64,000 nucleotides of DNA, from NCBI GenBank assembly GCA_035940575.1, contig DASZER010000053.1, positions 18,583 through 82,582 of the forward strand, written 5' to 3'. A program made the translations under genes and the position numbers. Origin of the DNA: BP-191 sp035940575. GTDB lineage: Bacteria > Actinomycetota > Actinomycetes > BP-191. Shown in pieces: positions 50,649-59,000 of this stretch. Under the pieces are notes generated by a model that did not search any database, had not been told where the DNA came from, and worked only from the letters and a program-made list of their open reading frames with translations. Numbering within the stretch: the first letter of the stretch is position 1; the number at the start of each line of letters is the position of its first letter.

Positions 50649-51689
50649 ATGAGGAGCGTCGCGTCGCGGCTCGCGGGCGTCGTGCTCGTGCTGTCGGGCC
50701 TCGCCGCCACGACCGTCGTCGGCGTGACCGGCGGGGGCGCGCAGACCGCGCCCGACGCCGCGGGCGCCAAGGTCGTCGCGGCCGCGAAGTCGAACCTCGG
50801 CGACGCGTACGAGTGGGGCGCCAACGGCCCCGACGCCTGGGACTGCTCCGGCCTCACCTCGGTGCTGTGGCGCACGGTCGGCGGCGTGGCGTCGATCCCG
50901 CGTACGTCTCGCCAGCAGCAGGCGTGGGCCTGGCCCATGCGCGCGGCCGACGCCCGCCCCGGCGACCTGGTGTTCTTCGGCAACCCCGTCACGCACGTCG
51001 GCATCTACGCCGGCGACGGCCGCATCGTGGACGCCTCGTCGTCCAAGAAGGGCGTGATCGAGCGGGCGATCTGGAAGGACGCGACGATCAGGTACGGCCG
51101 CGTGCCGCGCCCCGGCGTGGCGAAGCCCGTCCCGCCGCCCGCGCCGAAGCCGTCGCCGTCCACCACGCCGTCCGCCAAGCCCTCGGCGACCCCGGCTCCC
51201 AAGGCGTCCGCGAAGCCGTCCCCGACCCCGACGAAGGCCGCGCCGTCGCCGTCCAGGCCCACGGCCTCGCCGTCCCCGACGATGCGCCCCGTGCCGCCCG
51301 CGGGCCACACGCCGCGCACGGCGACGACGAAGGAGATGGCGGCGTTCGTCGCCGCCGCGCGCAGCCGGATCGGCGCGGGATGGGCCGAGGGGAGCAGCGG
51401 CCCGAGGTACGACGCCGCCGGCCTCGTCCGCTACGCGTGGGCCCGCGCCGGGCTCGGCGCGCTGCCGCGCACGGCCGCCGGGATCGAGCGCCTCGCCCGC
51501 CCCGTGGCGTTGCGCGACCTCGCCGTGGGCGACCTCGTCCTCTACGGCGACCCGGCCGTGCACGTCGGCGTCTACGTCGGTAACGGCTACATGGTCGACG
51601 CGTCCAAGGTGCTGAAGAAGGTCTCCGAGCGGCGGGTGTTCGCGAGCGAGACGGTGCGGTTCGCGCGGCTCCCCGTCCCGCGCCGCTGA
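50649..51689 (+). CDS. NlpC/P60 protein with two domains, second apparently dead
   Basis: A 346-residue exported protein with a signal-like N-terminus. The first NlpC/P60 domain (about residues 40-160) has the catalytic Cys in DCSG (Cys 66) and a later HVGIYAG His. A long Pro/Ser/Thr/Lys linker (about 165-225) follows. The second domain (about 230-346) has DAAG (Ala 256) at the place of DCSG, while HVGVYVG is kept. The first should cut peptidoglycan stem peptides; the second may only bind. The start at 50649 is the first Met with a signal peptide; the longer frame is unlikely. Confidence 0.88.
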   Translation: MRSVASRLAGVVLVLSGLAATTVVGVTGGGAQTAPDAAGAKVVAAAKSNLGDAYEWGANGPDAWDCSGLTSVLWRTVGGVASIPRTSRQQQAWAWPMRAADARPGDLVFFGNPVTHVGIYAGDGRIVDASSSKKGVIERAIWKDATIRYGRVPRPGVAKPVPPPAPKPSPSTTPSAKPSATPAPKASAKPSPTPTKAAPSPSRPTASPSPTMRPVPPAGHTPRTATTKEMAAFVAAARSRIGAGWAEGSSGPRYDAAGLVRYAWARAGLGALPRTAAGIERLARPVALRDLAVGDLVLYGDPAVHVGVYVGNGYMVDASKVLKKVSERRVFASETVRFARLPVPRR

Positions 51690-51740
51690 GGCGTGCCCGG
51701 AAGTTTGGGCAAACGCCGGACGGGTATGACGACAGGCTCT

Positions 51741-51746
51741 TACCAT
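51741..51746 (+). promoter_or_regulatory. -10 element (TACCAT) of the 72-residue gene
   Basis: TACCAT is followed by 6 bases and then ATG; it selects the start at 51753. Confidence 0.45.
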
Positions 51747-51752
51747 CCCGTC

Positions 51753-51971
51753 ATGGCGTCGATGCATGAGGTCGGCCTGCGCCGTCTTGCGCGTGGCTGG
51801 GAGTGGCAGGTCGTGACGTTCACGCGCGGGCACATGCTGCTGCGCGCCAGGGGCACGGCGCCGTTGCGCTGCATGGCCCGGATCGACGCCGCGCGCTTCG
51901 TACGCCGCAACCGCGCGATCCTCGCCGGCAACGGCGACATGTCCTGGCTCGACGGGATCGACCTGCGCTGA
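51753..51971 (+). CDS. Small hypothetical protein
   Basis: A 72-residue basic protein (MASMHEVGLRRLARGWEW, then FTRGHMLLRARGTAPLRC and IDAARFVRRNRAIL). The start is set by the TACCAT element; in-frame Met codons also occur at 51726 and 51762. I do not recognise the family. No signal peptide or membrane helix. Confidence 0.5.
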   Translation: MASMHEVGLRRLARGWEWQVVTFTRGHMLLRARGTAPLRCMARIDAARFVRRNRAILAGNGDMSWLDGIDLR

Positions 51972-52022
51972 CCCCGCCGTCGCGGTAGGTGCGACGGGTG
52001 CCTCCGTCGAACCCCTGACCGC

Positions 52023-53954
52023 GTGAAGCGCCTCGCCCTGCTGTGCTCCCTCGCGCTGCTGCCGCTGTCGCCCGCGACCGCCGCGCCCGCTCCCGTCCTC
52101 CTGCCCCGAGCCGTGCCCGCGTGGGCCGTGCCGTCGGCGCGGGTCGGCGACGTCGCGGGGTCGGAGACCGTGTCGTTCCAGGTCGTGCTGCCGTGGCGCT
52201 CGCGCGCCGAGGCGCGGCGGCTCGCGTACGCCGTGAGCGACCCGGCCTCGCCGTCGTACGGCCGGCACGTGTCGCCCGCGCAGTGGCGCGCCCGCTTCGC
52301 CCCGTCGGACGCGACCGTCGCGGCGGTCACCGCCTGGCTGCGCTCGGCCGGGCTCGAGGTCGGCGCCATCCCCGCGAACCGCCTCGTGATCCCCGCGCGC
52401 GGGCCCGCGTCGGCCGTGGAGCGGGCGCTGGGCGTGACGTTCTCCCGCTACGAGGTCGCCGGGCTCGCGCTGCGCGCGCCGGACCGGGCACCGCGCGTGC
52501 CCGCGACGCTGGCCGGGGTCGGGCTGCGCGGGCTCGACCAGGGCGCCGCGCTGATCCGTACCGGCGACGTGCCCGACGACCCGCCGCCGCCGCTGCCCGA
52601 GGAGCCGCCGACGCCCGCCGACGTCGCGCCCCCGGCTGCCGTGATCTACGACAAGCCGTGCTCGGCGTACGACGGCGCGACCGTGGACCGCAGGCTGCCG
52701 AGCTTCCGCGGCCGCTCGGCTCCGGCCGTGGCGTGCGCCACGCCGCCGGCGGCGGTGCGGGCGGCGTACGGCGCCGACGCGCAGCTCCGCCGCGGCGTGG
52801 ACGGGTCCGGGCAGACCGTCGTGATGGTCGGCTCGCACGCGATCAAGCCGCTCGCCTCCGACGTCGACACCTGGTCCAAGCGGCACGGCATCCCGGGCCT
52901 GCGTCCCGGTCAGCTCCGGCAGGTGTCGTACCCCGGCGCGTACCAGACGCCGGTGCAGGAGCCGGTGCTGCGGCCGTCGGTGTGGGCGGTGCAGGCGTCG
53001 ACGCTGTTCGAGACCGTGCGGACCGTCGCGCCCGGCGCCGACCTGCTCTACGTCGGGACCACGTCGTCGTTCGACCTGCTGACGGGCACGCTGCTCGCGG
53101 TCGACGGCGCGTGGGGCGACGCGGTGATCAACGGCTGGTACACGACCTCGGAGGACGTGCCGCAGCCGGAGTGGGACGTGCTCGACATGGTCGCCGAGCA
53201 GGCGGCCGCGACGGGGATCTCGCTGCTGTTCGCGGCGGGGGACCTCGGCGACAACTCCTACAGCGGCGGCCAGCCGACGACCGTCTACCCGGCGTCCGAG
53301 CCCCTCGCGACGGCCGTCGGCGCGACGTCGCTGATCCTCGGGCGCGGCGGGCGCTACGTGCGCGAGCTCGCGTGGGGCAAGGCGCAGCACTTCCTCGACG
53401 AGGGGACGTGGGAGGAGGACCTTCCGGCGACGTACCGGGGGACCGGCGGCGGGACGTCCACGATTCACGCGCAGCCGGCGTACCAGAAGGGGGTCGTGCC
53501 CGCCTCTCTTGCGGAGCGCTCGGACGGCTCGGCCGGGCGGACCGTGCCCGACCTCGCCGTGATGGGCGACGCGGAGACGGGCATGGCGATCGGCTACACG
53601 ATGACGTTCCCCGACGGCTCGCACCGCTACGCGGAGCGGCGCGTCGCCTCGTCCACCGCCTCGACGGCGCTCGTCACCGGGCTGCTCGCGCTGGCGAACG
53701 ACCGGCGCGGCAAGCCCGTCGGCTTCGCGAACTCGCTGCTGTACGCGCGGCGGGGCGCGTTCCGCGACGTCGTCCGCTACGGCCGCCAGGGCGCGGGGGT
53801 GCGGGTCGACTTCCTGGACGGCGCGACGCCGGCGTCGGGTCGGCGCGTCGTGCTCAAGGCGTTCGAGGAGTGGGGCGAGAACGTGCCGCGCCGCGGCTAC
53901 GACACGGCCGCCGGCCTCGGCTCGCCGCTGCCCGCGCTGGTCGCCTCGCTCTAG
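52023..53954 (+). CDS. S53 sedolisin-like protein with substituted catalytic residues
   Basis: A 643-residue secreted protein. The signal peptide is residues about 1-20 and is followed by a pro-kumamolisin-type propeptide (SDPASPSYGRHVSPAQWRARFAP region) and an S53 peptidase fold. Aligning with kumamolisin around APGA, the catalytic Glu is Gln 324 and the Asp is Leu 328. In the Ser motif (usual GTSAST), residue 545 is Thr (SSTAST). The oxyanion Asp in AAGDLGDNS is kept (Asp 407). It thus looks like an inactive homologue, possibly binding. The GTG start has no obvious ribosome-binding site. Confidence 0.82.
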   Translation: MKRLALLCSLALLPLSPATAAPAPVLLPRAVPAWAVPSARVGDVAGSETVSFQVVLPWRSRAEARRLAYAVSDPASPSYGRHVSPAQWRARFAPSDATVAAVTAWLRSAGLEVGAIPANRLVIPARGPASAVERALGVTFSRYEVAGLALRAPDRAPRVPATLAGVGLRGLDQGAALIRTGDVPDDPPPPLPEEPPTPADVAPPAAVIYDKPCSAYDGATVDRRLPSFRGRSAPAVACATPPAAVRAAYGADAQLRRGVDGSGQTVVMVGSHAIKPLASDVDTWSKRHGIPGLRPGQLRQVSYPGAYQTPVQEPVLRPSVWAVQASTLFETVRTVAPGADLLYVGTTSSFDLLTGTLLAVDGAWGDAVINGWYTTSEDVPQPEWDVLDMVAEQAAATGISLLFAAGDLGDNSYSGGQPTTVYPASEPLATAVGATSLILGRGGRYVRELAWGKAQHFLDEGTWEEDLPATYRGTGGGTSTIHAQPAYQKGVVPASLAERSDGSAGRTVPDLAVMGDAETGMAIGYTMTFPDGSHRYAERRVASSTASTALVTGLLALANDRRGKPVGFANSLLYARRGAFRDVVRYGRQGAGVRVDFLDGATPASGRRVVLKAFEEWGENVPRRGYDTAAGLGSPLPALVASL

Positions 53955-53959
53955 GCCCG

Positions 53960-54367
53960 CTAGAAGCCGTAGTGCGCCTGGTCGCGGCGGGCCAGGCGCT
54001 CCTGCTCCTCGCGCACGCGCTCGTCGTGCGAGGGGAGGAAGTCGGAGCCGTAGCGGCCGTTCCGCAGCGGGGCGAGCTGGTCGAACGGCGGCGGCCCGGG
54101 CACGATCGGCTCCTCCTCGGCGGGCGGCGGCGGCGCGAACGCGACGTGCGGCTCGTCCGGGTTGGCCGCGCGGAACGCGGCCCACTCCGTGTCGAGGTAG
54201 GCGAGCAGCTCGTCGTCGCTCGCGGCGGGGAGGACGAGCGTCGCGCGGACCCACGCCTGGTTGCGCCAGGCGTCGCGGGCGGCCCGGCGCGCAGGGTCGC
54301 GGTCGACGGCGGCGCGGGCGGCGAAGTGCCGGTGGAGGCGTTCGTGCGGCGTGGGCAGCGTGCTCAT
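53960..54367 (-). CDS. Hypothetical protein
   Basis: A 135-residue protein, basic at first then with a Pro/Glu-rich centre (FAPPPPAEEEPIVPGPPP). No family recognised; no signal peptide. The start is supported by TAGCGT 7 bases upstream. It is convergent with the S53-like gene. Confidence 0.6.
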   Translation of the reverse strand: MSTLPTPHERLHRHFAARAAVDRDPARRAARDAWRNQAWVRATLVLPAASDDELLAYLDTEWAAFRAANPDEPHVAFAPPPPAEEEPIVPGPPPFDQLAPLRNGRYGSDFLPSHDERVREEQERLARRDQAHYGF

Positions 54368-54374
54368 GGCTGCG

Positions 54375-54380
54375 ACGCTA
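54375..54380 (-). promoter_or_regulatory. -10 element (TAGCGT) of the 135-residue gene
   Basis: On the minus strand TAGCGT is followed by 7 bases and then ATG; a leaderless start is inferred. Confidence 0.45.
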
Positions 54381-54418
54381 GGACGGGGGTGTGACAGAAA
54401 CCGGGAGCGACGCGCCGG

Positions 54419-55078
54419 TCAGGCGAGGAAGTCGCCGATCCGCGCCGCGAGGTCCGCGACGTCCATGCGCTCGTACTGGTGGGGCGTCCCCGGCAGGACG
54501 TCGAGCCGCGCGTCCGGGATGCGCCGTACGGCGTCCTCGCACTCCTCGCGCGTGACCATCGCGTCGTCGGCGCCGACGAGGACCAGGGTCGGGGCGGAGA
54601 CGTTCTCCAGGGCGAGCGGCGGCGCGCTGCCGAGGCCGACGAGGAACGCCGCCGTGTGCTCGAGGACCGCCCGCGCGCCGGGCCCGGGGTGGCGGGCGGC
54701 CAGGTCGGCGACGAAGCCGGGCGCGCGTTCGGCCAGGCGGTCCGGGTCGAGGCGGCGGCTCTCGGTGGCGGCGACCTCCGGGGTCCAGGCGAGCTTGGTC
54801 GCGATCGCGACGACCCTGCGTACGCGCTCCGGGTGCGCGATCGCGGCGGCCAAGGCGACGTAGCCGCCGAGGCTGTAGCCGACCAGGTCCGCGGGCTCGT
54901 CGCCGGCGGCGTCCAGCGCTGCGTCGACGAACCGCGGGAGCTCGTGCCGTTCCGCGCCGTGCGCGCCGTGGCCCGGGAAGTCAGGCGTGCGCGCGTCGTC
55001 GCGGCGCAGCGCGGCGGCCAGCGGGCGGAGCTGCGAGCCCTCGGCGAGCGCCCCGTGCAGGAGCACGAGCGTGCTCAC
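54419..55078 (-). CDS. Alpha/beta hydrolase
   Basis: A 219-residue enzyme with the nucleophile elbow GYSLGG (Ser near residue 69), an oxyanion region LLHGALAEG, and a late Asp/His pair (GADDAMVT, TPHQYERM). It probably hydrolyses an ester or thioester. The GTG start is short of the usual N-terminus by only a few residues. A TTGACA-like sequence and a palindrome lie upstream (55092-55105). Confidence 0.85.
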   Translation of the reverse strand: MSTLVLLHGALAEGSQLRPLAAALRRDDARTPDFPGHGAHGAERHELPRFVDAALDAAGDEPADLVGYSLGGYVALAAAIAHPERVRRVVAIATKLAWTPEVAATESRRLDPDRLAERAPGFVADLAARHPGPGARAVLEHTAAFLVGLGSAPPLALENVSAPTLVLVGADDAMVTREECEDAVRRIPDARLDVLPGTPHQYERMDVADLAARIGDFLA

Positions 55079-55260
55079 GTTCCAACGCCGATAATGTACG
55101 TTATGTCAAGTACCCGGGAGCGAGGCAGCATCACGCTCCTATTACATCGTGGGACCAACCCGGACACGTCAGGCGAAATGGCCCGTAGTGACCATGTCCT
55201 TGCGAACGTTTGCGTCGTTGGATGACTCGTAGAGCGAGAAGTCCACAAGGGGAGTCCCAG
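55079..55260. other. Divergent intergenic region with a near-palindrome
   Basis: 182 AT-richer bases between the hydrolase and the DUF5999 gene. ATAATGTACGTTAT (55092-55105) is palindromic except for its two off-centre bases, a good operator shape. It lies 14 bases before the hydrolase start. TTGACA on the minus strand lies beside it. No gene is seen. Confidence 0.4.
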
Positions 55261-55455
55261 ATGTGCCCGCACCAGCCGACCTGCCCGACCACCGACTCGC
55301 CTGACCACGACGCCGCCGTCGTCGTCGCGTGTCACCCCGAGCAGGGTTGGTCGCTTCTCTGCAACGGCATCGTCCGCTTCGACGACACCGGCGAGATCCT
55401 CCCCGACGGGCGGATCCAGCAGCCGGCCCGCGGCAGGCTCCGTCCCGTCGCCTAG
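55261..55455 (+). CDS. DUF5999 family small protein
   Basis: A 64-residue protein. MCPHQPTCP at the start, then HPEQGWSLLCNGIVRFDDTGE and LPDGR match a small family common in Streptomyces and relatives. Its three Cys and two early His might bind metal. Function unknown. The ATG at 55261 is the family start, with GGGGAG upstream; a longer frame exists. Confidence 0.85.
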   Translation: MCPHQPTCPTTDSPDHDAAVVVACHPEQGWSLLCNGIVRFDDTGEILPDGRIQQPARGRLRPVA

Positions 55456-55461
55456 CACTGT

Positions 55462-55485
55462 CCGGCCGTCCCTCGGGGCGGCCGG
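55462..55485 (+). terminator. Hairpin after the DUF5999 gene
   Basis: CCGGCCG (55462-55468) pairs with CGGCCGG (55479-55485) over a 10-base loop. More GC-rich palindromic sequence follows up to 55545. Confidence 0.5.
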
Positions 55486-55559
55486 TTCCGCGTCCGGGCC
55501 CTCGCGCCCCGGGCCCCGGCTCCGCGGCTCCGCCGCGAGCCGCAGGGGAGCGGACGACG

Positions 55560-55565
55560 TAGGGT
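55560..55565 (+). promoter_or_regulatory. -10 element (TAGGGT) of the HAD gene
   Basis: TAGGGT is followed by 7 bases and then ATG; a leaderless start is inferred. Confidence 0.45.
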
Positions 55566-55572
55566 CGTCCCG

Positions 55573-56061
55573 ATGACCGACACTCCCCTCCCCCTCGCCA
55601 TTGTCGACATCGACGGCGTCGTCGCCGACGTACGGCACCGCCTCCACCACATCGAGTCCTCGCCGAAGAACTGGGGCGCCTTCTTCGCGCGCGCCGACCG
55701 CGACCCGCCGCTGGCCGAGGGCGTCGAGCGCGTGCGCGCGCTGGCGGACACGCACGAGGTCGTCTACCTGACCGGGCGCCCGGAACGGCTGCGCCGGGTC
55801 ACCGCCGCCTGGCTCGAACGCCACGGCATCGGCGGGCACGAGCTCGTGATGCGCAGACACGGCGACTTCCGCCCGGCGAAGCTCGCCAAGGCCGAGGAGC
55901 TGCGCCGGCTGGCGGACGGGCGCACGGTCGCCGTCGTCCTGGACGACGATCCGGAGGTCTGCGAGGCGCTGCGCGCGGAGGGCTGGCCGGTCGAGCAGGC
56001 GACGTGGGTCCCCCACTCGCGAACGTTGCGCGCCGCGCAGGAGCGCGAGGGCCGGACCTAG
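55573..56061 (+). CDS. HAD-superfamily phosphatase
   Basis: A 162-residue protein. The HAD motif I is VDIDGVVADVRHRLHH (nucleophile Asp near residue 12), motif II TGRPERLR and motif III VVLDDDPEVCEAL. It resembles the phosphatase part of polynucleotide kinase/phosphatase proteins. The substrate is unknown. The gene is convergent with the large repeat protein. Confidence 0.88.
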   Translation: MTDTPLPLAIVDIDGVVADVRHRLHHIESSPKNWGAFFARADRDPPLAEGVERVRALADTHEVVYLTGRPERLRRVTAAWLERHGIGGHELVMRRHGDFRPAKLAKAEELRRLADGRTVAVVLDDDPEVCEALRAEGWPVEQATWVPHSRTLRAAQEREGRT

Positions 56062-56077
56062 GGCCGGACTGGACCGG

Positions 56078-59000
56078 CTAGAACCGGCCGACGGGGCGGC
56101 CGCCGCTCGGGCCGCCGGTCCGGCCGGTCCCGCCGCCGTCGCGGCGGCGGCGGGCCGGAGCGGGGCGCGGGGCCGCGGCGGTCAGCGCGATGCCGCCGGC
56201 GAGCAGGAGCAGGGCGAGCAGCATCATGTTCGCCGTGTCGCTGCCGGTCGACGGGAGGCCGCCGCCGTTGTCCGCTCCCCCGGACCCGACGTCGGTGCCC
56301 GGGTCCGTGTCCGGGTCGCCGTCGTTGCCGTCGGGGTTCGTCGGCGGAACGGGCGGCGCCGGCGGGACCGGCGCGGCCGCGACCTGGACGGTGACCGAGC
56401 CGACGGCGGTGCCGCCGTTGCCGTCGGAGACGGTGTACGTGAACGCGTCCGTGCCGGAGAAGTTCGGCGCGGCGACGTAGGTGCACACGCCGGCGGTCGT
56501 GCAGGTCACCGTGCCGTGGGCGCCGTTCGTGGCGCTGAGGACCGAGAGCGAGTCGCCGTCGGCGTCGCCGTCGTTCGTGAGGACCTCGACGACCACCGTC
56601 TTGCCGGCGACCACGGCGGTGGTGTCGGCGATGAGCGCGGGCGGGTCGTTGACCGGCGTGACCGTGAGGCTCGCGACCGCGGTCGCCACTCCCCCGGCGC
56701 CGTCGGAGATCGTGTACGTGAACGAGTCGGTGCCGTTGAAGTTGGCCTCGGGCGTGTAGACGCAGCCGGTCGCGTCGCAGGTGACCGTGCCGTGCAGCGG
56801 CTCGACCGTCACGGTGATCGCGAGCGCGTCGCCGTCCACGTCGGAGTCGTTCGCCAGGACCGGGACCGGCGTGACCGAGTCCTCGGGGGTCGTCACGGTG
56901 TCGTCGACGGCGACGGGAACGTCGTTCACCGGGGCGACGACGACGGTGACGGTCGCCGAGGCGGTGCCGCCGTTGCCGTCGGAGACGACGTACGTGTACG
57001 TGTCGGTGCCGTGGAAGTTCGGGCTCGGCGTGTACGTGCAGACGCTCGCGGTGCACGTGACGGTGCCGTTCGCCGGCGGGCTGACAGACAGGACGGACAG
57101 CGAGTCGCCGTCGACGTCGGTGTCGTTCAGCAGCACGGCGGTGTCGACGGTGCCGTCCTCGTCGACCGCGGCGACGTCGTCGCCGGGCACCGGGGCGTCG
57201 TTGTCGCCGGTCACCGTGATCGTGACGGTCGCGGTGGCGGTGCCGCCGTTGCCGTCGGAGACCGTGTAGGTGAACGAGTCCGGGCCGTTGTAGTTGGGGC
57301 CGGGCGTGTAGCGGCAGCCGGCCGCGTCGCAGGTGACCGTGCCGTGCATGCCGTCGGTCCAGGCGGTGATCGTCAGCGCGTCGCCGTCGGCGTCGGTGTC
57401 GTTGCCCAGGACCGGGACGAGCACGTCCTTGTCCTCGAGCACGCCCGCGGCGTCGTCGCCGGCGACGGGCACGTCGTTGACGCTCGTCACGGTGACCGAG
57501 ACGGTCGCGGTGGCGGTACCGCCGTTGCCGTCGGAGACCGTGTAGGAGAAGGAGTCGGGGCCGAAGTAGTTGGCGTCCGGCGTGTACGTGCACGTCCCGC
57601 CGGCGCAGCTGACCGTGCCGTGGGCGGGCGTCGTCGTGGAGACGACCGTGAGCACGTCGCCCTCGGTGTCGGTGTCGTTGGCGGTGACGCCGACCGTGAC
57701 CGCGTTGTCCTCGGCGGTCGTCGCGGCGTCGCCCGCGGCGACCGGGGCGTCGTTCACGGCGGTCACGGTGAGCGTGACGGTGGCGGTCGCCGTGCCGCCG
57801 GCACCGTCGGAGACCGTGTACGTGAACGAGTCCGGGCCGTTGTAGTCGGCGTCGGGCGTGTACGTGCACGCGGTGAACGAGCACGTGACGCTGCCGTGGG
57901 CGGGCTGCGTCGAGGACACGATCGTCAGCGGGTCGCCGTCGACGTCGGTGTCGTTCGCGCGCGGGTCGAGGCCGATCGGCGTGTCCTCGGCGGTCGTCCG
58001 GGAGTCGGCGACCGCGACCGGGGCGTCGTTGACCGAGAGGACCGTGATCAGCACGGTCGCGGTGGCGGTGCCGCCGGCGCCGTCGGAGATCGTGTACGTG
58101 AACGAGTCGGAGCCGTTGAAGTCGGGCCCGGGCGTGTACGTGCAGGTCGTCGCGCCGCAGGTCACCGTGCCGAACGACGCGGGCGTGTGGGCGACGACGG
58201 TCAGGGCGTTGCCCTCGGTGTCGGTGTCGTTGCCGGTCACGGCGATCGTGATCGGGGTGTCCTCGGGCACGGTGCGCGCGTCGTCCGCGGCGACCGGGGC
58301 GTCGTTGACCGGCGTCACCGTCATGGAGACGGTCGCGGTGGCGGTGCCGCCCTTGCCGTCGGAGATCGTGTAGGTGAACGAGTCGGGGCCGAAGTAGTTG
58401 GCGTCCGGCGTGTACGTGCAGGTCGTCGCGGTGCAGCTCACCGTGCCGTGGGTCGGCTGCGTGAACGCCGTGATCGTCAGGGTGTCGCCGTCGACGTCGG
58501 AGTCGTTGTTCCGCAGCGCCGACATCGTGAGCGGCGTGTCCTCGGCGGTGGTGCGGGAGTCGTTGCCGGCGACCGGGGCGTCGTTGACGCTCGTCACGGT
58601 GATCGTCACCAGCGCGGTGTCGGTGCCGCCGGAACCGTCGGAGACGGTGTAGGTGAAGGTGTCGGTGCCGTGGAAGTTCGGGTTCGGCGTGTACGCGCAC
58701 GCCGTGGCCGAGCAGGAGACGGACCCGAACGAGCCCTGGGTGAACGAGGTCACCGTCAGGGTGTCGAGGTCGACGTCGGTGTCGTTGGCGAGGACCGCGA
58801 CGTTCGTCGGCGTGTCCTCGTTCGTGGTCTTGGTGTCGTCGTCGGCGGCGGGCGGCGTGTTCGCGGCCGGGCCGCCGACGGTGATCGTCAGCGTCGTCGA
58901 GTCGGTGCCGCCCTTGCCGTCCGACACCTCGACGGTGACCGTGTAGGTGCCCGGCGCGTCGGCGGTGCCCGTGAAGGCGCCCGCGGTCGTCAGCGTCACG

